Shown here: one piece after another, positions 1 through 8,716 of the stretch | How the letters are laid out: every line of letters begins with the position of its first letter | How positions within the stretch are numbered: the first letter of the stretch is position 1 | Origin: Perkinsus chesapeaki | Taxonomy: Eukaryota; Perkinsozoa; Perkinsida; Perkinsidae | DNA length: 42,248 nucleotides | Direction: 5' to 3' | Assembly (NCBI GenBank): GCA_013115145.1 | Contig: JAAPAO010000292.1 | Span: forward strand, 1 to 42,248 | Translations under genes and position numbers: made by a program | The notes under the pieces: model-generated | Database searches by the model: none | The model's input: only the letters and a program-made list of their open reading frames with translations | What the model was told of the DNA's origin: nothing

Positions 1-177
1 ACCGAGGTACTCCTTCAGGAAGGCCTGAGCATTGGGGACTATAGCATAGAGTGCTAGACGTTCCCCAAACTCTTGGAAAAGTATGAAGATAACAGCGTTA
101 AGCATCGGCCTCTGGTAGTAATGGTACACATTACCAGATGTGTCGGTCCATGAGAGGGAGTCTCGTTTAGCTGGCAT
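1..177 (-). CDS. POT/PTR-family proton-coupled oligopeptide transporter, N-terminal part (runs off left edge)
   Basis: The minus strand reads from an ATG at 177-175 to base 1 with 59 codons and no stop, so only the N-terminus is present. Proton-coupled peptide transporters import di- and tripeptides through a 12-helix membrane protein. After a short hydrophilic leader comes a first membrane helix (LNAVIFILFQEFGERLALYA) holding the E-x-x-E-R element typical of helix 1 in this family, where it takes part in proton coupling, and then a segment ending FLKEYLG, which matches the family's usual F-L-x-x-Y-L-G. In most members this position has E-R-F-x-Y-Y-G; here it is ERLALYA. The start was chosen because it is the first in-frame ATG. 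The rest of the gene lies left of the window, so activity and substrate cannot be judged. Identification rests on motif recognition, not a search. Confidence 0.72.
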   Translation of the reverse strand, partial: MPAKRDSLSWTDTSGNVYHYYQRPMLNAVIFILFQEFGERLALYAIVPNAQAFLKEYLG

Positions 178-984
178 TCAAGTTAAAGGATACAACTAGA
201 AAGTACAGTCTAGAGCAGTCAATTCCCTTCACGAAAGCTTTGCAATGCGTGAGCAAGGTGCACGTGGCTTCCTGCGTTGGGGAGCATCGAATGGGTTGCT
301 TCCCCGGGCATTGTATATATGCAGGTTCTATCGTGGCTTCACCGAAGCCACTGGGCGCAAAATAAGTCCACATTCATAAATTCCTTACCGCGCTTTCTCT
401 AGCACACGACTTTCGGATTGTCTCTCATTTGAAGTCACGCATGTTTTCCAACCTTTGTTACGGTAGCTCCTGGATCAGGAGCCTTGATACTGACATGTTT
501 CCATGTTTACCGCAAAGCATGCGAAGTGTCCTCTACCATATTCCGGTCGCAATACACTTTCTGACTTTCAGACTTCTTCCACTAATCAAATACTCCGGAG
601 CTGAACAACGTCTGTAAAAAAGCGAACCTCTGCATCGAAACTCGATGATCGAATCTGTCACACAATCTCATGTCACCGCAATTGTCTCGCGCTACGGCAT
701 ACGATAGATCATTAGCTATTGCGTTATCGTTGTTTGTTCTAGGTAATAACTTTACTTGACGCTATAGTATTTAATCAGCAACTAGTATATGGTGCTTTCG
801 ACCCGGCTGTCTCTTCGTTGCCGATCTACTTGGACGGAATTGTCGTTTTGAACCCGTTGTGTCAGGGCGACCGAATTGCCACGGTGACACCTCGGTCACG
901 TTTATAAAGAGGTAGGTAATAAGCATTTGTGAGCTTATTTATTAGCGTAGGCCAGGTCATTCTATGGGCACTAGCTCGATATTA
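178..984. other. Intergenic, no supported gene
   Basis: About 800 bases upstream of the peptide transporter. The open frames are short and show no protein-like composition. It would hold the promoter of the transporter, but I see no recognisable element. Confidence 0.5.
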
Positions 985-1800
985 GTTGTGCTATGATTTC
1001 TATACAACTTAACGAGTGTAGAAAGCTGAGAATGGTTATCTTTGCCTTTGTAGTTGCCAGTTTGCTATTAGCTTCGTGATCTACACAGTTGCACGCATAC
1101 GTTTGGGTTGGAACTTCTTTCTGGCACTCAACGCCCTTGGAGTGTCATTCAAAAGGAGTAGAGGCACCAGCGTCACTCATTAGGAAATGGAGGTTTAGCA
1201 GCGATATAGCAGCTGATCGGTACCTAGGCACCATTTCTACAGATGCTGGGCATAGTTATGGAGCACCCGTCTACACCCAACTGGTGAGCCAAAGTGGAGT
1301 GCAGAACGGCATTGGTGCGGCTGATAATGTGCATTTGCACAACACTGTCCGCACATACTTCACTGCTTACTTTCTGTCAATGATTTAAATTCGATGGTTC
1401 GTTCGCATCAATTAGAATACTCGAGTTGCAACTCAATACTCACATCCGACAACAATTACGAGTTATGATATAAAGGCAGTCGCATGCTCGTTGTTATGCA
1501 ACACAGACTGATTAGCGGCTCCGAGGCGGGGAAGTCGCCGTGTCCATTATGAACTTCATTAAATCGACATCGCTTATAGGGTACTGTCCGGCTTGGCGAA
1601 GAGGAGATTCTCCGACCGTATTCGGTCTCGTTGCAGACAAACCATGCTTGATAAGGAAACTGACAACAGTGCTCGAATATGATGCCAATGAATGTGGATT
1701 ATGCACGGTAATCATACAAAATATCAAATCGGTTTTGCAAAGTTTTCAACACTTGAGCGGAAGAATCTTCAAGCTCATACTGCACGTATGCTCGCACACA
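985..1800 (-). pseudogene. Truncated duplicate of the 3' end of the ankyrin-repeat gene
   Basis: This stretch matches 13836-14508 almost base for base over long runs, in the same orientation. Bases about 1225-1800 correspond to the last ankyrin exon, its 3' flank and roughly 150 bases of the preceding intron; bases 985-1031 correspond to the flank further downstream. On the minus strand the ankyrin reading can still be followed through about 1690-1530 (FLIKHG, then GESPLRQAG, then DVDLMKFIMD) to a stop near 1514. The match ends inside what is an intron in the full copy, so this copy has no upstream exons and is best read as a dead fragment. Between 1032 and 1225 it has sequence absent from the other copy, where a hairpin arm sits instead. 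Confidence 0.8.
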
Positions 1801-2510
1801 TCCTGCCTGGGGAACTTGGCTGCTTGGGCACCCAGGAGACCTGGGATAGGTTCGTGAATTGTTCCGAAAATGAGTTGGGTTTGGACATATTCAATGTTTG
1901 AATGATCGACGCTCTTAGCCACGGCTTGCTGGGTCAACCCAAAGGGTCGCCCCTTAAGGGAAACGTAGTTCGGGAATGCCGCTACTGCTAGCAACTGATC
2001 CGTGCCAAACGGGCTCCACTTCTCCAAATAACTTCCGATCGTAAACAAAATCCTTACGGTGCTGTATATAAATCTCAGCCGGTCCCTCTATGCATGTTCC
2101 CCTGCTTCCCCTGGGTATTTGCCTTCTTCAGCGCCTTATTCAAGGCTTCATAGGCCTGTTTACGAGAAGCTAGATTGGTTTGTAGAGCGAACCGAGCGTT
2201 GAGCTACTCAACGGCGTTGAGTAGCCAACTGGGCTTCCTGGAAAACTTCAGCTTCCTGGGCCGATCAAACCTTCCTTCCTTAGTAAGGAATCCTTACTTG
2301 ATCGAACTGGCAGTCATATTTCTTGCAGAAATGTTCTGCAGAATTGTAACATTCAATGCTTTCCTAAGGAAAGTTTCCTTGCATATAATTTACCGAAGTC
2401 ATGTGATGATTGATGATGTATACTATATACAACTCAACCAAGCCGGAATAGTCAATGGTTTCCAAATGAAGTTAGTTAGAATTTCTAACTGGGAAAAAGC
2501 TAATGAAAAA
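1801..2510. other. Intergenic, with two short three-copy palindromes
   Basis: No gene is supported. A minus-strand frame at 1746-2048 is open but matches no family I know and runs into the duplicated ankyrin fragment. The region holds two palindrome clusters at 2198-2224 and 2277-2299 (see separate entry). It also forms the 3' flank of the hAT-like transposase; I could not find convincing terminal inverted repeats or an 8-bp target duplication. Confidence 0.4.
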
Positions 2511-5450
2511 CTAGTCTGACGAGAGGTCAGAATCAGAGTTCTTCGAAATCTTGTCAACGCCCTCACTTTCGTCCACAGAAGCAGCACCTGCCTCGGCAGC
2601 ATTACGAAATCCCGGAAGCCTCGGCCGGTGGAAGTCTCGAGGGCCGGACAGTTCAGGATGCGGCTGGATAGCCAGAGTTCGATCTATCACTGTCGAGTGA
2701 ACTACATGTTTCTTGGCAAACTTGGATGATTTCTTCCGCCTGAAGCCAGTGAAAGATTCTGGCATCCTATCAAGGCTTGCCACCAAGAAATGGTCGACAT
2801 TGGAGGCTGAAAGCCCCAAGCTATTCCACATTAAGAGAGATTCATCGGCAAGCCCGGCATGACCAAGATGGCGACGAGCATCGCAACCATTCAGCGTAGA
2901 GCACTGAGCCTCGACAACACTCTCGCAGTGAGTCTTTAGGGCCACACACGCAATCACGAAAATGCAATCCTCACATCCACCATAGAGCCGAGACTGCGTG
3001 TGAATATCGGCCCAAATAGCGCCCATATCGACCATCTCGCCAGGCGGAAGTGGTAAGCAATTGGCGCGGATGCGGTCGCGGAGCTCTGCGTACTGAAGTT
3101 TCAATGCTTCAATACCAGGTTGCTCTTGTAGCTCGGGTTTGAACCCAATGACAAACTCAGCAACCACGCCGAAGAAGTCTATCGGACTTCGCAGGGCGGT
3201 CAGATCTTCATGAAGACCGTAGCTGTCGAGGAGATAGTCATCACGGTGTAGACAGATCTCATCACGACTTCCTAGGAGTGCTTCTCCGCTTAGACACTGG
3301 CAACAAGCTTCCAGCCACTTCGGGGTGTCTTGAAGAATCCTCCTTTTCAGCGCGGAAATGAGCTGTTTCATCCAGTCGATGCAAAACTGCAGTGACAGTT
3401 CGAAAATCCATGGAGATATGGGCGATAGATCCACGCCCTGCCAAGACCGTCCAATGAAGTCGATATCACGAAGAGTGGGTAGAGCATCTACGGAAAAGTA
3501 CCGAGGTTCTAGTCCTTCGATGTGCGCCGCTCTAGGGTCAGCGAGCTCGCTCACAACATCTCGGAGGGTCTCAACCTCTGCGCAGGCAATAATCAAGGTA
3601 TCCCGTAACGCATGCACTGCCGTGATAACTTGCCAAGGCCTCCGGTTCACAGCCTGTGCAGTGCATGAAACACCTGCTATGATGTTCATGACGTCATAGC
3701 ACACAGCGAACTTTACAAGCCAATCTAGTTTCTTGACCTGGGGAAAGTTGTCTACGCTACAGATGGCTCTGAAGTTCTGCACAAAGTTACGGTATACACG
3801 AGCCTCACTTGATGCCCATCGTGTAGCCGAGAAGGCCAGAGGAGCTGCAAACCTTACACCAAGCTTGGACGCCTCATCTCTGAGGTCCTCATATGCATTA
3901 CCGTGCCTGGACGGCATAGCGGGATGTAGCACACTTCTGACATCAGTCGTTCCCTTGTGCGAATCGTTGATAGCTAATTCTATACGATGCGCTACACACC
4001 ACGAGTGGTACAACTGGTCAGCGTCACAAGCCAGAGCTTCCCTCAACCGGCTCCAGACACGAAGACCGTGATACTCTCCGTCTGTCGCCAGGGCCACCAA
4101 GTTACTCCGCAACTGCTCCTCATCGAGGCCGAAGCACACAAGAGTGTCCACCAAGAGCTCGGTCAGTCCCTCACCCGTCTTATCAGTTACAACCGGGGCT
4201 GATAAGAGGTACGCAACGATTTTCCCGCGTACAAGTACCATCCCACAAGTAGCCTGCAGTGTGCGACGCTGCACCGTGACCTTGTCGCAACTCGCCGCAA
4301 TGGGGCTGCTGCGACCACCAAAGCAAGGCTGGCGGTCCATGAAAACCGCTACCATCCTAGCTTTCATCTCGGCCACCATGGCTCTAATGAAGGTTGGCAG
4401 AAAATGAGTTCTGGAATGATTCTTATCACCGAAGATAACCCCATTTTCAGCCTGCAAAGCCAGTGGACGCTCAAACGAACGGTGGCTCTGCCCTTCACAG
4501 ACGCTGAAATAGGCCGTCCTGGCAACGGCTAGCGCCTCATTTCTCCTTGTGCTCGCAACCCCGGAGTCAGCAATTGCCACTGATCTAATATGGGTAGCCA
4601 CATCTAAATGCTTCTTCAATGAAGACAAGATATCTCGCTGACGTTCCGGAGGGGGAATCTCAGTACCAAGGAGAAATATGCCGATACGGTCAAAGCTTGC
4701 AGGTCTCTCGTTGCGCGGGATAGACCACTTATGGAGATCACATACGGTACAGCGAATCTTAAGTGAAACCTCGTCAAGTTTGAATGGACCGATGGCACCG
4801 ATACGACGACAGAAATCGATCTCACGTCGGTGAGAGGCATCCCTAGACAGATGCTCATCTAGCTTGGCTGTGAGTCTATCGATCTTCTGAGACTGAGCCA
4901 TGAGTAGACTTGCCAATCCGGTCGTACTGAAAACATTGGCTGGCACCGGAGCTTTCTGGCCAATCGGGCTTGCCGTTTTAGGACGTGCGGGGGCCGCAAG
5001 CTTTGGTAAGACTTGAGGAGGTGAGGCAGGTCCTCGTGGTAAGAAAGGAGCATCGCTTCCCCGAGCTGGGCGGCAAGGTGCAGGACTAGCCGGAGCCCTG
5101 GAGTGCGCTGGAGCCCCAGGAGTTGCCGGGCCACTCTCTGGCTCTTGCGAACCTCGGGAGCCACCTCTGGCGGGGGAATTCAGACCTTTGAGAAACAACA
5201 AATACGTGACTGGAATTAGACGCCCAGGCGGTTCTCCCTTACTTTCGCTCTCCCTCTCACTGCATGTCCTTTTTCTGGGCAAAGGCTTGAACATATCTTT
5301 CAAAGAGCGTTGTCCTTTCTCAGTTTTGTATCTCTCTGGCATACCAGGATGGTGCTTATTGAAATGATCATAAAGACGGAAGTTGTCCTTTCTGCCCTTG
5401 TAGTCGCAATAGTAGCATTCGAGGGTTTCCTTCGACGGAGCGCTTGACAT
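2511..5450 (-). CDS. hAT-like transposase with N-terminal zinc finger, intact reading frame
   Basis: A 979-codon open frame from an ATG. Residues about 11-35 form a BED/C2H2-like zinc finger (C-Y-Y-C, then H-F-N-K-H-H). A Pro/Ser/Ala-rich linker follows, then a transposase core: CDKVTVQRR (probable first catalytic Asp), ALATDGEYHG (probable second Asp), SWCVAHRIELAIND (typical hAT-like W-C-x-A-H-R block) and FSATRWASSE. Near the C-terminus, ESVVEAQCSTL and an arginine-leucine segment fit the hAT dimerisation region with the third acidic residue. It resembles the KIAA1586/ZNF862 branch of hAT-derived proteins. Such enzymes cut and paste DNA. A homologous, decayed copy lies at 40237-42133. An unspliced 57-bp stretch at 5242-5186 has GT-AG ends, no stop and a length divisible by three, at the same place as a real-looking intron in the second copy; splicing would give 960 residues. 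Terminal repeats were not found. Confidence 0.82.
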   Translation of the reverse strand: MSSAPSKETLECYYCDYKGRKDNFRLYDHFNKHHPGMPERYKTEKGQRSLKDMFKPLPRKRTCSERESESKGEPPGRLIPVTYLLFLKGLNSPARGGSRGSQEPESGPATPGAPAHSRAPASPAPCRPARGSDAPFLPRGPASPPQVLPKLAAPARPKTASPIGQKAPVPANVFSTTGLASLLMAQSQKIDRLTAKLDEHLSRDASHRREIDFCRRIGAIGPFKLDEVSLKIRCTVCDLHKWSIPRNERPASFDRIGIFLLGTEIPPPERQRDILSSLKKHLDVATHIRSVAIADSGVASTRRNEALAVARTAYFSVCEGQSHRSFERPLALQAENGVIFGDKNHSRTHFLPTFIRAMVAEMKARMVAVFMDRQPCFGGRSSPIAASCDKVTVQRRTLQATCGMVLVRGKIVAYLLSAPVVTDKTGEGLTELLVDTLVCFGLDEEQLRSNLVALATDGEYHGLRVWSRLREALACDADQLYHSWCVAHRIELAINDSHKGTTDVRSVLHPAMPSRHGNAYEDLRDEASKLGVRFAAPLAFSATRWASSEARVYRNFVQNFRAICSVDNFPQVKKLDWLVKFAVCYDVMNIIAGVSCTAQAVNRRPWQVITAVHALRDTLIIACAEVETLRDVVSELADPRAAHIEGLEPRYFSVDALPTLRDIDFIGRSWQGVDLSPISPWIFELSLQFCIDWMKQLISALKRRILQDTPKWLEACCQCLSGEALLGSRDEICLHRDDYLLDSYGLHEDLTALRSPIDFFGVVAEFVIGFKPELQEQPGIEALKLQYAELRDRIRANCLPLPPGEMVDMGAIWADIHTQSRLYGGCEDCIFVIACVALKTHCESVVEAQCSTLNGCDARRHLGHAGLADESLLMWNSLGLSASNVDHFLVASLDRMPESFTGFRRKKSSKFAKKHVVHSTVIDRTLAIQPHPELSGPRDFHRPRLPGFRNAAEAGAASVDESEGVDKISKNSDSDLSSD
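5186..5242 (-). other. Putative in-frame 57-bp intron of the hAT-like transposase
   Basis: On the minus strand the sequence starts GTAAGG and ends TTTCTCAAAG, is 57 bp long and contains no stop, so both spliced and unspliced forms keep the frame. The junction phase (after one base of a codon) and position, just after the Lys/Glu/Ser-rich segment behind the zinc finger, match the intron at 40433-40557 in the second copy, which does contain stops. Confidence 0.6.
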
Positions 5451-6017
5451 TTGTACGGATGAGTGTTAACACGGAGATAATAACTCTGACAATTTGGAGT
5501 ATTTTTCCGACTTGGAAGTTTTAACTGGTCGCCAGCAGGCCCACCTCCTTTCAAAGGATTGGTTCATACTATTAAGTTAATAGTATTAACTTGAAGTTGA
5601 TAACTTCATAGGTAGTAGTTGGCAGTTACTAGCAACTACTCATAAACTAATATTTATACTAAATGCCCGTGCCGCATGACTGACTCCGGCGTCAATTTCT
5701 GTAAAGCTTTGTTAGACAGGCTCTTTCTCGTGCGGAGATTGCGCTCGCGTGCGGGGGTATGCAACACACCGTGTACTTGCGTGCAATGTTTTCAGCCGAG
5801 CTGCTTGGGACTCCCAAGCTGTGAGAGAATCAGGAATCCTGATTCAGGATTCTCTCCCAAGTTGGGAGAGAATATATAAAAATCACCTAATTGGGCGGAG
5901 TTCAAGAGGCATCTCTGGGCTCAACCAGGTTGAGTCAACCTCTTCAACTAGGTTGAATCAACCTCGAGAACCATGCTGCAACAGAAGTGCTGTTCATGCC
6001 GCACAGATTCTCCGTCA
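5451..6017. repeat. Intergenic DNA with several clustered palindromes
   Basis: The 5' flank of the transposase. At 5565-5640 short inverted repeats follow one another (for example GAAGTTGATAACTTC). At 5823-5870 a nested set ends in the perfect palindrome CTCTCCCAA-G-TTGGGAGAG. At 5920-5964 two related 15-mers CTCAACC-A-GGTTGAG and AGGTTGA-A-TCAACCT lie 15 bases apart. No coding sequence is supported. Confidence 0.7.
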
Positions 6018-6236
6018 TCTATTTCTTTCCCCTTTTGGGCAAAGACTTTTTTACCTTTGATTCCTCCCTTTTCTTTCTCCCTCTCTTTTTGCCTCCTATC
6101 ATTTCTCTTTCCCTCTCTCTTCTCTCTTTTCCCCTCTCCCCTTCCTTTCCCTTTCTTTCCTTTCCCTTTCTTTCCTTCCCCTTTCTTTCTTTCCTTCCCC
6201 TTCCTTTCCTTCTTCCTCCCCTTTCCTTCCTTTTTT
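6018..6236. repeat. Polypyrimidine (C/T) low-complexity tract
   Basis: About 220 bases that are almost purely C and T on the plus strand, built of TTTCC, CCTTT and TTTCTTTCC units. Open frames here in both directions encode only Phe/Pro/Ser/Leu or Lys/Arg/Glu/Gly runs and are artefacts of composition. Such tracts can form triple-helical DNA; that role here is only inference. Confidence 0.9.
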
Positions 6237-8716
6237 CGTGCCTTCCTTGGCCACAGATGTGGCCGAGGGGCCCAGTTTTCCACCGCACTGCTCAACGCTG
6301 GCACTCCATCCGAGTACTTGTAACTTACAAGTTTGTGTAGCACAAGATATTGTGTGTAGCGTAAAATAGTGTGCTTGTAGGGAGCGCACGTTGTGTGTTG
6401 GTTGCACCACCCGTGGCAGTTTCGGGGTCATCCGGGGTTGAGTTAGTCAGTTGAACTCGCAAAGCTAAGATGTCTCTATGGTCGAGACTTTCATGGCATC
6501 TTCGCAGTTACGCAAGGTTCCAAACCTCTAATTTTTCGTTTCCTCTTTGGGAGGCGCCAGTCTTGCTCCTCTGAAGGCGATTGTCTAAGGAAGACTCTCG
6601 CTACTCTTAGGAGCATCCTGGCCCTGCGATACCTCATCGGAGCGTTCTAGCAGAACTTACTCCTGATCCAGGTATCGCCTCTTCTCAAGCTCCCGGAGAG
6701 GAAAGCGGTTTTAGTAAGCGCAAAACTTCAGAATTACTATTTTGTCTGTTATAAGAAAGTAGCAATCAGCCCATTCACCAATTCTTCAGGGCCTAGAAGT
6801 ATCATACTTCAAGTATGAGACTCTACTGTGAGCCTTCACAGCTTTGGGAGCCTAACGAGGCGTGACCTTATTAAAACTTTAGAACAGTACAGGGTCAAAG
6901 CCAGATTCGCTCCTCCGTTTTGCGCCTATCGTGAACGTGTCTTTGGGATTGTGCGTCTCGGACACATCTTATCTTCGAAGGCGGAGCACCCCTTGCACTT
7001 TGCAATGTGCTAATCCTACCCGATTGTGAGCCTTTAACAGTCAAGAAGACTCTTCTTGAAAGAGCATGGGTCAGCTCCCTACACACATTCCGAAACAGTC
7101 TAATATCACGATTACTTCGAGCAACGTCGCGGTTAACCCTATCTAAGTCAAGTGCTCTAGCTCGCGCCTCATTTATCGAGAAAACGCCGTGTGTGTATGA
7201 CCGAGCATCTGCCATAGTAGTGCTCTAGTGGTTCTTAACCACATCAAGAATGGGAAAGGATCGTCTCGCGTGACGATGGATTAACGAGTCTCAGATGGAT
7301 CACTCAGAGTGATTCACTCTGGTTCTCACGGGTGCGCTTCATCATAAGAGCGAGAGCCGAGGCCCCTTGGTTTGTATAAGAAGATGAGCTTGATGAAGAG
7401 GACATTTCAACTTGAAATTTTCAAGCACGCGTGCCAAATTGACACATGGATTATTCGATTGAAAAATTTAATTCACCCTTTGCGGTCTAGGTCCGCGGCG
7501 ATTATCCGTATAATATACGATAATCGCCCAATTCCCTACATAACTCGGCAGAAGGATCCGCACCATCGGTTGAAAATGATGGGTCGCCCGGCTACAGGCT
7601 TTCCGGGAGGTAGAGCTTAGGTACCGCAAGGGGGGGGGGAGAAGGTAGTCTTGTATAAGACATTCTCACTATATAATATAAGACATCTCAACAACGTTGC
7701 ATGATATTAATTAATTTTCCACATTTTAAGCAATCACAGGAATAACATTTTCACGTTGACTGCAAATGCTTTGATGTTTTGATGCAAGACTGCTGAACAG
7801 TCACTGGTCTAATTACAAGAGACAAAAGGCAAGGACCCTAAAGCCTTCTGGAGGCCAGACCCTAAACTCTCTGGAGTCCAGAGCCTGGACTCCGCACAGA
7901 TACTGGACTCAATCGCTTTAACAACGTATTCGAGGATGCAGTGTGCGCCCAAATTGGAGCTCAACTCGGCCTCATTCGAGATACTCAGGACAAAATACTG
8001 GTGGCACTGCTGAGAAAAATCTCGTAAGACTGGACTGAAACCAGATTTATACCGGTACGGTGATGAATCATAGAATCACTAAGAATCACTCTAATCATGA
8101 CGCTGCCGAGTTGCATGGAGCACCGCTAGAAAACATTGATTGATTATCAATAACGAAGGTAATGCGAGGAGCGTATGCAATGTGAGATTACAATCGCATT
8201 GTTCGAAGTATGATAGCTTGAACGACTAACAAAACTCTTAGACAGCATCCATGCGCGCTCAGCGCGCCCTGCTACGGAGCGTGCCAGCTGTACAATTCCC
8301 GGGAGGGAACTTCATATGTCGCTCCCGTTTCTGCCTTATCCACGTCTTTATATGACGGGCTTCCAACTCTCGACACTCACGGACGTCGGCTCCATCCTAA
8401 ATGTTATCGTGAAAGGAGTCAACTTGTCTGCCGGCTTACCTCATCTCTTGAGAACATAAGATCTGAGTGATGTGCTCCGGTGTCCATTATGACCGATACG
8501 ACAGATGTAGGACATGGCATCACTGTGCAGTCTACACCTTGTGGGACTTCTCCTTCCGAGACGGAAACTGAGAATACAAACATAACAGTAAGTGTGTTTC
8601 GCAGTGTTACAATATTGAAGTACGCAGAAAACGTGCTAAATTATCAAAATAAAAAATTGAACGAAATTATGCAAAAACTGCAACCCAGTTTCGCTCTATC
8701 CAATCCAGTCTTGCAG
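6237..8716. other. Gene-poor stretch
   Basis: No gene could be supported in about 2.5 kb. Open frames at 6895-7215 (-), 7372-7620 (+) and 8480-8734 (+) lack recognisable domains. The region contains palindromes at 7299-7322 and 7869-7910, and a run of ten G at 7630-7639. Confidence 0.45.

Noticed and set aside
1089-1388. 99-residue plus-strand frame in the duplicated region
   Set aside because: In the paralogous copy at 13.9-14.1 kb the same frame is broken, so it is not conserved as coding.
1746-2048. 100-residue minus-strand frame beside the ankyrin fragment
   Set aside because: Sequence is somewhat protein-like but no start ATG, no family, and its end is part of the duplicated repeat in another frame.
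2160-5700. Terminal inverted repeats of the hAT-like element
   Set aside because: GAGTAG-containing sequences at about 2216-2232 and 5615-5645 are loosely inverted, but the match is short and gapped and no 8-bp target duplication was found.
5973-6431. Several open frames over the polypyrimidine tract
   Set aside because: They encode only Phe/Pro/Ser or Lys/Arg/Glu runs caused by base composition.
6895-7215. Arg-rich 106-residue frame on the minus strand
   Set aside because: Has an ATG and fairly protein-like composition, but no recognisable domain and an equally plausible frame on the opposite strand.
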